NCBI GenBank assembly: GCA_027730885.1
Contig: JAQCHM010000252.1
Location: forward strand, 1 to 5,307
DNA from: Actinomycetota bacterium
Lineage (GTDB): Bacteria; Actinomycetota; Acidimicrobiia; Acidimicrobiales; SZUA-35
DNA: 5,307 nt
Direction: 5' to 3'
In this document: positions 1 through 5,307 of the stretch, piece by piece
Numbering within the stretch: the stretch's first letter is position 1
How the letters are laid out: the number at the start of each line of letters is the position of its first letter
Notes under the pieces: model-generated
What the model was told of the DNA's origin: nothing
Seen by the model: the letters and a program-made list of their open reading frames with translations, nothing else
The model's database searches: none
Position numbers and translations under genes: made by a program

Positions 1-3000
1 GAGGGGGCCGACGGCAAGCCGAGAATCGTTCGCAACGAGCACGTCAACCTCGGGCTTGCCGTCGACCAACAGAAGGCAGACGGTTCGCGGACGCTCATCG
101 TTCCCGTCATCAAGAACGCCGACACCCTGTCCTTCAACCAATTCATCGACGCCTACGAGGCAATGATCCTCAAGGCACGCGACAACAAGCTGACCGTCGA
201 CGACATGACCGGCGCCACGATCAGCCTCACCAACGTTGGCACCCTCGGCACCGTGCAGTCGGTACCGCGCCTGATGCCCGGCCAAGGCGCCATCATCGGC
301 GTCGGACGGATCGGCTACCCCACCGAGTTCCAAGCCGCCGACCCCAAGGTCCTCGCCCGTCTCGGCCTGTCGAAGATCATCGCCATCACGAGCACCTATG
401 ACCACCGGATCATCCAGGGCGCCGAATCCGGCCTGTTCCTCAAGCAGGTCCACGAATTCCTGATGGGCGAGAAGGACTTCTACGCCGACCTGTTCAAGGA
501 CTTCGGCGTCCCCTACGAGGCGGTCAAGTGGCTCCCCGATTCCGGAGCCATGGCCGAGGACGATGCCGATTCGGCAATGTCGAAGCAGATGGCGGTGAAC
601 ACCCTCATCAACCAGTACCGAGTGCGAGGACACCTCATCGCCAACACCAACCCGTTGGCCGAGAACGAGACCAAGCACCACGACGAACTCGACCCGGCCA
701 GCTTCGGCCTCACCATCTGGGACCTCGACCGCGAGTTCCTCACCGGTCTCCGCGACGGCGTCTACGCCTCGGTCGGCGGTGAGACCCGAAAAATGGCGCT
801 GGGGGACATCCTTTCGATCCTCCGGGACGCCTACAGCCGCACCATCGGCGTCGAATACATGCACATCGCCGACCCCAGCGAGAAACGCTGGATCCAGGAA
901 CAGGTCGAAGGCAAGCCATACCACTTCGCGAGGGAAGAACAGCACCACATCCTCGAGCGCCTCAGCGCTGCCGAGGCCCTCGAGAAGTTCCTCGCCGCGC
1001 GCTACGTCGGCCAGAAACGATTCGGGCTGGAAGGAGCCGAAAGCGCCATCCCGATTCTCGACGCGCTCATGTCTCGCGCGGCCGATCAGCATCTGTCACG
1101 TGTCGTCATGGGTATGGCCCATCGAGGTCGATTGAACGTCCTGGTCAACATCATGGGCAAGCGCCATGAGGACCTCTTCCGCGAGTTCGAGGGGATGATC
1201 CGTGACGACTCCATCCAGGGCTCGGGTGACGTCAAGTACCACGTCGGGTTCCAGGGCGAGCACGTCAGCCCGGCCGGCAACCGAATCGACATCCAGCTGG
1301 CGCCCAACCCGTCGCACCTCGAAGCCGTCGACCCCGTCGTGGTCGGCATGGCCCGTGCCTTCATGGACCGCATCGAGGACGACGACGCGCCGTACTACCC
1401 CGTCATGCCGATCCTCATTCACGGCGACGCCGCGTTCGCCGGCCAGGGAGTGGTCACCGAAACCCTCAACCTGTCGCAGATCAAGGGCTACAAAGTCGGC
1501 GGCACGGTCCACCTGATCATCAACAACCAGCTGGGCTACACCACGGCGCCCCACCAGTCCCGCAGCTCGGAGTACTCAACCGACGTCGCCAAGAGCGTGC
1601 AGGCTCCCATCTTCCACGTCAACGCCGACGACCCCGAAGCCTGCGTCCACGTCGCCCACTTGGCTTACGCCTATCGACAGCAGTTCCACAAGGACGTCGT
1701 CATCGACATGATCGGCTATCGCCGACAAGGTCACAACGAAGGCGACGATCCTAGTTACACCCAACCGCTGATGTACCGGAAGATCGCGGCCCGCCCGTCG
1801 GCCCGAACGATCTTCACCCAGCGCCTGATCGACCGGGGCGACATCACCGTCTCGGAGGCCGAGGTCGCCCTCGACTACTTCCAACAGATGATGCAGCAGG
1901 GCCTCGACGCGACCCGCGAGGCTGCACCCCCGGCCGGCTTGCGGGCCAAGCCCTCGCCTCCCCCGGTGGGCGTCCTTCCCCACGTCGAGACCGGCGTGCC
2001 CCGTGAGCTCCTCGAGCAGGTCTACACCGCGCTCTCGACCGTCCCGGAAGGATTCACCATCCACCCCAAACTGGCCCGCCAGTTCGAGGCCCGCTACAAG
2101 ATGTGGGCCGCGGGCGAAGTCGACTGGGCGCTGGGTGAGGCCTTCGCCTTCGGAACCCTCCTGGCCCAGGGCACCCCGGTACGCCTCACCGGACAGGACT
2201 CTCGTCGCGGCACGTTCGCTCACCGACATGCCACCCTCCACGACTACGAGAACGGTGACGAGTTCACCCCGCTGACCCAGCTGGCCCACGAAGGCAGTCA
2301 CTTCTGGGTCTACGACTCCACCCTCTCGGAGTACGCCGGCCTCGGCTTCGAGTACGGCTACTCACTGATCCGACCCGAAGTGCTGGTTGCGTGGGAAGCC
2401 CAGTTCGGCGACTTCGTGAATGGCGCGCAGATCATCATCGACCAATTCCTGGTGGCGGCCAGGGACAAGTGGAACGAACACACCGGTCTGGTGATGTTGC
2501 TCCCCCACGGCTTCGAAGGCCAAGGGCCCGAACACTCATCGGCCAGGCTCGAGCGCTTCCTGATCTTGTGCGCCGAGGACAACATCCAGATCGCCAACGC
2601 GACCACCGCAGCCCAGCTGTTCCACCTGCTGCGTCGACAAATGGTCCGCGACGTACGCAGCCCGCTCGTAATCTTCACCCCGAAGTCCGGGCTCCGGGCC
2701 AAGTGGTCCAGGAGCTCCGTCGAGCAGTTCACTTCAGGATCCTTCGAAGAGGTGCTCTCGTTCAACGACCACCTCGACGCCAACGCCGTTCGGCGGATCG
2801 TGCTGGCCAGCGGCAAGGTGTCGACCGAAGCCGAAGCGCAGCGCGACGAACTCGGCTCCCCGACCGCCGTCGTGCGGATCGAACAGATCTATCCCTGGCC
2901 GTTCGCCGGTATCGCCGAACAGGTCGCCCGCTTCCCCGACGCGACCGAGATCGTCTGGCTCCAGGAAGAGCCCGAGAACATGGGAGCGTGGAACGCGATC

Positions 3001-3153
3001 AAGGGCAACCTCTTCAAGGCCCACGGCGAGACCCACGACATCCTCCGGGTCAGCCGAAGCGAGTCGGCGAGTCCGGCCACCGGGTCGGCCGCCGTCCACC
3101 AGCAAGAACAGGCCGAGCTCATGGAGCGAGCGTTCGGCAACCTACCGCGGTAG
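1..3153 (+). CDS. kgd: Multifunctional 2-oxoglutarate decarboxylase/dehydrogenase (E2-E1 fusion), 5'-truncated
   Basis: The frame is open from the first base, so the gene starts upstream; 1050 residues are present. Residues 1 to about 160 are an E2 acyltransferase catalytic domain (HVNLGLAVDQQK near the start, TNVGTLGT, and YDHRIIQGAESG with the acyltransferase His135). Residues from about 190 to the end are the thiamine-diphosphate E1 of the SucA family. Visible there are MGMAHRGRLN (His374), KYHVGFQG (His414), the Mg-ThDP motif GDAAFAGQG with Asp476 and INNQ with Asn509, YRRQGHNEGD (573-582), TGQDSRRGTF (730-739), LPHGFEGQGPEHSS and EEPENMGAW. Known for the family: it decarboxylates 2-oxoglutarate and passes the succinyl group on in the cytoplasmic TCA-cycle complex. 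The actinobacterial fusion lacks its own lipoyl domain and works with a separate lipoylated E2. By comparison with mycobacterial Kgd as I recall it, about 180 N-terminal residues are missing. The Met codon at 163 lies inside the E2 domain and is not the start. Known regulation by a GarA/OdhI FHA protein cannot be seen here. Confidence 0.97.
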   Translation, partial: EGADGKPRIVRNEHVNLGLAVDQQKADGSRTLIVPVIKNADTLSFNQFIDAYEAMILKARDNKLTVDDMTGATISLTNVGTLGTVQSVPRLMPGQGAIIGVGRIGYPTEFQAADPKVLARLGLSKIIAITSTYDHRIIQGAESGLFLKQVHEFLMGEKDFYADLFKDFGVPYEAVKWLPDSGAMAEDDADSAMSKQMAVNTLINQYRVRGHLIANTNPLAENETKHHDELDPASFGLTIWDLDREFLTGLRDGVYASVGGETRKMALGDILSILRDAYSRTIGVEYMHIADPSEKRWIQEQVEGKPYHFAREEQHHILERLSAAEALEKFLAARYVGQKRFGLEGAESAIPILDALMSRAADQHLSRVVMGMAHRGRLNVLVNIMGKRHEDLFREFEGMIRDDSIQGSGDVKYHVGFQGEHVSPAGNRIDIQLAPNPSHLEAVDPVVVGMARAFMDRIEDDDAPYYPVMPILIHGDAAFAGQGVVTETLNLSQIKGYKVGGTVHLIINNQLGYTTAPHQSRSSEYSTDVAKSVQAPIFHVNADDPEACVHVAHLAYAYRQQFHKDVVIDMIGYRRQGHNEGDDPSYTQPLMYRKIAARPSARTIFTQRLIDRGDITVSEAEVALDYFQQMMQQGLDATREAAPPAGLRAKPSPPPVGVLPHVETGVPRELLEQVYTALSTVPEGFTIHPKLARQFEARYKMWAAGEVDWALGEAFAFGTLLAQGTPVRLTGQDSRRGTFAHRHATLHDYENGDEFTPLTQLAHEGSHFWVYDSTLSEYAGLGFEYGYSLIRPEVLVAWEAQFGDFVNGAQIIIDQFLVAARDKWNEHTGLVMLLPHGFEGQGPEHSSARLERFLILCAEDNIQIANATTAAQLFHLLRRQMVRDVRSPLVIFTPKSGLRAKWSRSSVEQFTSGSFEEVLSFNDHLDANAVRRIVLASGKVSTEAEAQRDELGSPTAVVRIEQIYPWPFAGIAEQVARFPDATEIVWLQEEPENMGAWNAIKGNLFKAHGETHDILRVSRSESASPATGSAAVHQQEQAELMERAFGNLPR
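3142..3153. repeat. 12-bp perfect palindrome over the kgd stop codon
   Basis: CTACCGCGGTAG reads the same on both strands and ends with the TAG stop of kgd. A second short palindrome, CACCGGTG at 3155-3162, follows immediately. Pairing ACCGCGGT with the downstream ACCGGT would give a short stem with a 2-nt bulge and the loop AGTC. No T-run follows, so this is at best a weak folding element at the end of the kgd message; it could also be chance in GC-rich DNA. Confidence 0.35.
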
Positions 3154-3162
3154 TCACCGGTG

Positions 3163-3191
3163 GATCAGGCGCCGGGAGATCAGGCGCGGGA
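3163..3191. repeat. Tandem direct repeat in the convergent junction
   Basis: GATCAGGCGCCGGGA (3163-3177) is followed directly by GATCAGGCGCGGGA (3178-3191), the same unit minus one C. A degenerate third copy, AATCAGGGG (3192-3200), runs into the stop codon of the facing HAD gene. The array fills most of the 40-bp gap between the two convergent stop codons. It looks like a local slippage duplication. No hairpin with a U-tract is visible, so I do not call it a terminator. Confidence 0.55.
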
Positions 3192-3193
3192 AA

Positions 3194-3850
3194 TCAGGGG
3201 AGGAGCGACAGCCCCAGGATCTGCTCGAGTTCGGTTAGGGCCTGGGTGGGATGGAGCACCTTGATGGTCTGCATTCCCATGGCCTTCGCCGGCTTGAGAT
3301 TGATGCCGAGGTCGTCGAGGAACACGGCCTCGGAGGCCGTGATACCAAGCTCTCGAAGGGCAATCTCGTAGAACCCGACCTCCGGTTTGCGGATCCCGAC
3401 CCGTGAAGACTCGACGACCAGATCGAACATCGTCATTACCGATCGAAGGGCGGCCGCCCGTTCGGGATTGTCGGAGTCGACACCGCTTCCGCGGTCGTCA
3501 TGAGACCGGAAATTGTTGGTGAGGCACGCCGTCTTGAAGCCCGCCGCACCGATGGTGCGGAGCGCTTCGACCATCACCGGGCGAAGTTCGCCGGCGATGA
3601 GCGGCAAGATGGCGTGGCCGTCGATCTCGAAGCCGGCAGCCAGCGCTTCAGCCTCGAACAACACCGCGAACTCATCCGCGTTGACATCGCTTCGTTCGAG
3701 TTTGGCCCACGCATTGTCGTCGGGGTTGGTGGCGTTCAGCCTCCGGATCGTGTCGAGCGGCAGGCCGATCTCGGATTCGTAGACGTTGAAGGCCTCAAAT
3801 GGCGAGGAGAGGATGACCCCTCCGAAGTCGAAGAGCACAGCAGATATCAC
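3194..3850 (-). CDS. HAD-superfamily phosphatase, DFGGV type (epoxide hydrolase N-domain-like)
   Basis: The 218-residue product carries the haloacid-dehalogenase motifs in order: motif I FDFGGV with nucleophile Asp8, motif II CLTNN with Thr111, motif III RKPE with Lys155, and motif IV FLDDLGINLKPAKAMGM with Asp179 and Asp180. An alpha-helical cap lies between motifs I and II, as in subfamily IA. The length is normal for a single-domain HAD protein. I chose the GTG at 3850 because it places the first beta-strand (VISAVLFDFGGV) at the N-terminus. An ATG at 3943 is in frame but would add 31 residues (MSVDSLDIRKNN...) without family resemblance, and the ribosome-binding site before the GTG is weak. 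The second Asp of the usual DxD motif I is Gly10, as in other DFGGV/DLGNV relatives. Cytoplasmic, with no signal peptide or membrane segment. The substrate cannot be read from the sequence; small phosphorylated metabolites are typical. It converges on kgd and diverges from the NYN-S1 gene, so it is probably transcribed alone. Confidence 0.9.
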   Translation of the reverse strand: MISAVLFDFGGVILSSPFEAFNVYESEIGLPLDTIRRLNATNPDDNAWAKLERSDVNADEFAVLFEAEALAAGFEIDGHAILPLIAGELRPVMVEALRTIGAAGFKTACLTNNFRSHDDRGSGVDSDNPERAAALRSVMTMFDLVVESSRVGIRKPEVGFYEIALRELGITASEAVFLDDLGINLKPAKAMGMQTIKVLHPTQALTELEQILGLSLLP

Positions 3851-3865
3851 CCTGCGGAGCCTAGG

Positions 3866-3878
3866 AGCCCATTGGGCT
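3866..3878. repeat. Small inverted repeat upstream of the HAD start
   Basis: AGCCCATTGGGCT is a perfect inverted repeat around one central base; as RNA it could form a 5-bp stem with a 3-nt loop. It lies 16 to 28 bases before the GTG start of the HAD gene on its strand. It could be an operator half-site pair or a leader hairpin. It is short enough to be chance. Confidence 0.3.
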
Positions 3879-3955
3879 GCTGGCGCTCTCCACCCCGACA
3901 CATCGGAATTGTTCTTTCGAATATCCAAGGAATCGACCGACAAGAGTGCTGTACT

Positions 3956-3960
3956 GGAGG
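3956..3960 (+). promoter_or_regulatory. Shine-Dalgarno sequence of the NYN-S1 gene
   Basis: GGAGG lies four bases before the ATG at 3965. The spacing is slightly short but usable. It supports this ATG as the start, which is also where the first beta-strand of the NYN domain (HLVVDGSN) requires it to be. Confidence 0.7.
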
Positions 3961-3964
3961 TTGC

Positions 3965-5307
3965 ATGACTTCATCGCCACGACACCTCGTGGTCGACGGA
4001 TCGAATATCGCCACGGAAGGGCGAAGTCTTCCGAGCCTGAAACAACTCGACGAGGCGGTTCGCGCCATCCTCGCCGAGGGTCGCTTCGGCTCGGTGACCG
4101 TGATCGTCGACGCGACGTTTGCTCACCGAATCGAATCCTTTGAGAAAGACGAGTTCGAGGCCGCCATCGAGGCGGGCGAACTGCTGATGCCTCCTGCCGG
4201 GGTGGTGGGGCGCGGCGACGCGTTCATCCTCCAGGTCGCAGAGAAGGCGACGGCCGCAGTGCTCTCCAACGACTCCTTCCAGGAGTTCCACGGGGAACAC
4301 GGGTGGCTCTTCGACGAGGACCGCCTCATCGGCGGTAAGCCCGTCGAGCACGTCGGTTGGGTGTTCGTCCCCCGGGTCCCGGTCCGAGGGCCTCTGTCTC
4401 GCCGCTCCCAACGCGAGTCCCGGCGTCCCACCGGGCGCTCGTCCAGAGATGCCGCTGGCCCACCACCGGTTCCCAAGTCGCCGCCTCCGGGAGTCAGCGC
4501 AGCCCGAGCCCAGCGGCCACCGGCCGGCAGCGCCAGGGGGCTGAACGAGTCGACTCCGAGTACTGCGGGCGCCCGTGGGCGGCATCAGCGGCCGACCGCG
4601 GAGGGATCCTCTCGGCCATCGGCTGCCCACGAGCTCAACAAACCGTTGAATTTCCTGGGCTTCGTGACCAAACACCGCCTCGGCGCAGAGGTCGTCGGTG
4701 TAGTCGATCACTTCGCCTCGCACGGCTGTTATGTATTGGCCGAAGGCGCATTGTGCTATTTGCCCTCCAAGTCCATGGGGGATCCCGCCCCGGCCAAGGC
4801 AAGAGATCTGGTCCAGAAGGGTCAGACGATCGTGGTCCGGGTCGTCTCCCTCGACTCAGAACGCCGCGGAATAAATCTTGAATTGGTTTCCATCGAAACA
4901 CTCCAAAGTGCCGGTGGTGATGCCGATCAAGCAAATGACCATCCCACCGTGAATCAATCCGAATGGTTAGGGTCATTCGACGGTTCAACGACGGAGACAG
5001 ATCCACTAAGGAGCGAGAGCAACGTGGCTACCAAGACTGCAACCAAGAAGGCCCCGGCCAAGAAAGCAGCGGCCAAGAAGGCTGTCGCCGTGAAGGCCGC
5101 ACCGGCCAAGAAGGCTGCACCAGCCAAGAAGGCAGCGCCGGCCAAGAAGGCAGCGCCGGCCAAGAAGACCGCAGTGAAGAAGGCGGCACCGGCCAAGAAG
5201 GCAGCGCCGGCCAAGAAAGCTGCACCGGCAAAGAAGGCCGCAGTGAAGAAGGCAGCGCCGGCCAAGAAAGCCGCACCGGCAAAGAAGGCCGCAGTGAAGA
5301 AGGCAGC
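3965..5307 (+). CDS. NYN/Zc3h12a-type ribonuclease-S1 RNA-binding protein, with Lys/Ala/Pro tail in frame (3'-truncated)
   Basis: The frame runs without a stop from the ATG at 3965 to the right edge, 447 complete codons. Residues 7-140 look like an NYN/Zc3h12a PIN-like nuclease domain: LVVDGSN (Asp11, Asn14), VTVIVDAT (Asp49), GRGDAFIL (Asp85) and VLSNDSFQEF (Asp103). These acidic residues are placed as expected for a metal-binding RNase site. Residues 141-223 are a disordered linker rich in Arg, Pro, Ser and Ala. Residues 240-307 are an S1 OB-fold: GAEVVGVVDHF, SHGCYV, LPSKSMGDP, VQKGQ, VVSLDSERRGINLEL, with Phe250, His253 and Tyr256 on the likely RNA face. Residues 310-353 are acidic (nine Asp/Glu, one Arg). 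From 354 the frame is Lys/Ala/Pro repeats. Inferred role: cleavage or turnover of structured RNA, cytoplasmic, substrate unknown. The NYN-S1 part is well supported. Whether the same polypeptide continues into the lysine tail is uncertain because of a strong internal start at 5024. I do not recognise a named gene. Confidence 0.85.
   Translation, partial: MTSSPRHLVVDGSNIATEGRSLPSLKQLDEAVRAILAEGRFGSVTVIVDATFAHRIESFEKDEFEAAIEAGELLMPPAGVVGRGDAFILQVAEKATAAVLSNDSFQEFHGEHGWLFDEDRLIGGKPVEHVGWVFVPRVPVRGPLSRRSQRESRRPTGRSSRDAAGPPPVPKSPPPGVSAARAQRPPAGSARGLNESTPSTAGARGRHQRPTAEGSSRPSAAHELNKPLNFLGFVTKHRLGAEVVGVVDHFASHGCYVLAEGALCYLPSKSMGDPAPAKARDLVQKGQTIVVRVVSLDSERRGINLELVSIETLQSAGGDADQANDHPTVNQSEWLGSFDGSTTETDPLRSESNVATKTATKKAPAKKAAAKKAVAVKAAPAKKAAPAKKAAPAKKAAPAKKTAVKKAAPAKKAAPAKKAAPAKKAAVKKAAPAKKAAPAKKAAVKKA
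4868..5007 (+). other. Low-GC segment between the S1 domain and the lysine-rich tail
   Basis: By hand count bases 4868-4979 are about 46% G+C, clearly below the rest of the window. In the linker itself (residues 310-353) only 21 of 44 codons end in G or C, against about 70-80% in stretches I counted in the S1 and NYN domains. The encoded linker is acidic, low in complexity and resembles no family I know. This is what a leader or promoter region of a following gene would look like, although it has no stop in the NYN-S1 frame. A TAGGGT at 4968-4973 fits the loose -10 pattern TANNNT, but I see no matching -35. Confidence 0.5.
5008..5013 (+). promoter_or_regulatory. Internal Shine-Dalgarno sequence before GTG 5024
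   Basis: AAGGAG (TAAGGAG including base 5007) is a near-ideal match to the 16S rRNA tail. It ends ten bases before the GTG at 5024, a workable spacing. It is a better match than the site used by the NYN-S1 start. It decides in favour of translation beginning at 5024, alone or in addition to read-through from 3965. Confidence 0.55.
5024..5307 (+). CDS. Possible separate Lys/Ala/Pro-rich basic protein (internal GTG start, 3'-truncated)
   Basis: Starting at the GTG at 5024, in the same frame as the NYN-S1 gene, 94 residues are visible before the window ends. They begin (M)ATKTATKKAPAKKAAAKKA and continue as AKKAAP and AVKK repeats. By count 32 of 94 residues are Lys; there is no acidic residue and no Arg. 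Such a stretch is disordered and binds nucleic acid or other polyanions by charge. The beginning resembles N-termini of several actinobacterial proteins: histone H1-like proteins, DksA/TraR-type zinc-finger regulators and housekeeping sigma factors, all of which can carry lysine-rich extensions. The functional domain would lie beyond the right edge, so no product can be named. The case for a separate gene rests on the good Shine-Dalgarno site and the composition change just before it. The alternative is that this is simply the C-terminal tail of the NYN-S1 protein. Confidence 0.5.
   Translation, partial: MATKTATKKAPAKKAAAKKAVAVKAAPAKKAAPAKKAAPAKKAAPAKKTAVKKAAPAKKAAPAKKAAPAKKAAVKKAAPAKKAAPAKKAAVKKA
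5105..5307 (+). repeat. 18-bp coding repeat array (AKKAAP units)
   Basis: The unit GCCAAGAAGGCAGCGCCG encodes AKKAAP. Exact copies occur at 5123-5140, 5141-5158 and 5192-5209, with variant copies differing at synonymous sites at 5105-5122 and further downstream. Interruptions of the type AVKK (GTGAAGAAG) start at 5174, 5243 and 5294, spaced 69 and then 51 bp. The difference is exactly one 18-bp unit, as expected from slippage inside a higher-order repeat. All steps keep the frame. The array continues to the right edge. Confidence 0.9.
5201..5302 (+). repeat. 51-bp tandem duplication within the array
   Basis: Bases 5201-5251 and 5252-5302 are identical at 50 of 51 positions; the single difference is T at 5221 against C at 5272, a synonymous change in an Ala codon. 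A third copy begins at 5303. Each unit encodes 17 residues, two AKKAAP-like units and one AVKK. The match includes less used codons (AAA, GCA), so it reflects recent duplication rather than selection on the protein alone. Confidence 0.9.

Larger units (their letters stand above)
3851..3964. other. Divergent intergenic region between the HAD and NYN-S1 genes
   Basis: These 114 bp separate two divergent start codons and must hold the 5' signals of both genes. The part from about 3900 to 3950 is richer in A and T than the flanking genes. I looked for actinobacterial -10 boxes (TANNNT) with an upstream -35 on both strands and found no convincing pair. The only clear elements are the inverted repeat at 3866-3878 and the Shine-Dalgarno sequence at 3956-3960. 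If the HAD protein really began at 3943, most of this region would be coding, which I consider unlikely. Confidence 0.6.

Noticed and set aside
163..165. ATG at 163 as the start of the 2-oxoglutarate dehydrogenase gene
   Set aside because: The same frame is open to base 1 and already encodes recognisable E2 domain sequence (HVNLGLAVDQQK), so the true start is outside the window.
1576..2301. 241-residue minus-strand open frame inside kgd
   Set aside because: The plus strand here encodes conserved E1 motifs; the antisense frame shows only low-complexity Gly/Val/Arg sequence.
3154..3193. Rho-independent terminator between kgd and the HAD gene
   Set aside because: Only short palindromes and direct repeats are present; no stable stem followed by a T-run occurs on either strand.
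2391..3371. 326-residue plus-strand open frame overlapping the end of kgd
   Set aside because: It is extremely Arg/Pro-rich, out of frame with kgd, and runs into the opposite-strand HAD gene; it is a typical high-GC frame shadow.
3851..3943. N-terminal extension of the HAD protein to the ATG at 3943
   Set aside because: The extra 31 residues have no family resemblance, cover the divergent intergenic region, and place the first HAD strand unusually far from the N-terminus.
3971..4723. 250-residue minus-strand open frame opposite the NYN-S1 gene
   Set aside because: Its translation is Arg/Gly/Pro-rich without motifs, while the plus strand encodes clear NYN and S1 domains; it is a GC-driven shadow.
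4954..5265. Minus-strand open frame with hydrophobic AGAAFLAGAAF repeats resembling a membrane or pentapeptide-repeat protein
   Set aside because: It is the exact antisense of the lysine-rich repeats and has no independent ribosome-binding site or domain.
5105..5307. Repeat array considered as a CRISPR
   Set aside because: The repeats are contiguous, in frame, 18 bp long and without unique spacers; they encode AKKAAP.

Overview
The window is high-GC DNA with actinobacterial character. The clearest lineage marker is the first gene, a 2-oxoglutarate decarboxylase/dehydrogenase in which an E2-type acyltransferase domain is fused in front of the E1 (SucA-like) part. This Kgd/OdhA architecture is typical of Actinobacteria. 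The GC-rich codon use, a GTG start on the HAD gene and lysine/alanine/proline-rich basic tails fit the same phylum. A deep actinobacterial lineage such as Acidimicrobiia is my guess, not something the sequence proves.

Layout. Bases 1-3153 (+) hold the 3' part of kgd, cut by the left edge; roughly the first 180 residues are missing. After a 40-bp convergent junction with small direct repeats and a palindrome, 3194-3850 (-) encodes a HAD-superfamily phosphatase of the DFGGV (epoxide-hydrolase N-domain-like) type. A 114-bp divergent intergenic region follows. From 3965 (+) one reading frame stays open to the right edge. It encodes an NYN/Zc3h12a-type PIN-like ribonuclease domain, a basic Pro/Arg/Ser-rich linker, an S1 RNA-binding domain, an acidic low-GC linker, and a tail made almost only of Lys, Ala and Pro repeats.

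The open question is that last frame. At 5024 there is a GTG codon preceded at good spacing by a strong Shine-Dalgarno sequence. It is preceded by a stretch of clearly lower GC and relaxed codon bias, and followed by a sequence that looks like the beginning of a stand-alone basic protein. The frame may encode one NYN-S1-lysine-tail fusion, or two products: an RNA-processing NYN-S1 protein and an in-frame, overlapping or internally started basic protein. The lysine-rich DNA is itself a repeat array of 18-bp units with a nearly perfect 51-bp tandem duplication at the right edge.

Functionally, kgd belongs to central carbon metabolism (TCA cycle). The HAD protein is a small-molecule phosphatase of unknown substrate. 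The NYN-S1 protein is most likely an RNA nuclease. Nothing in the spacing suggests that the three genes form one operon: the HAD gene faces kgd and diverges from the NYN-S1 gene.
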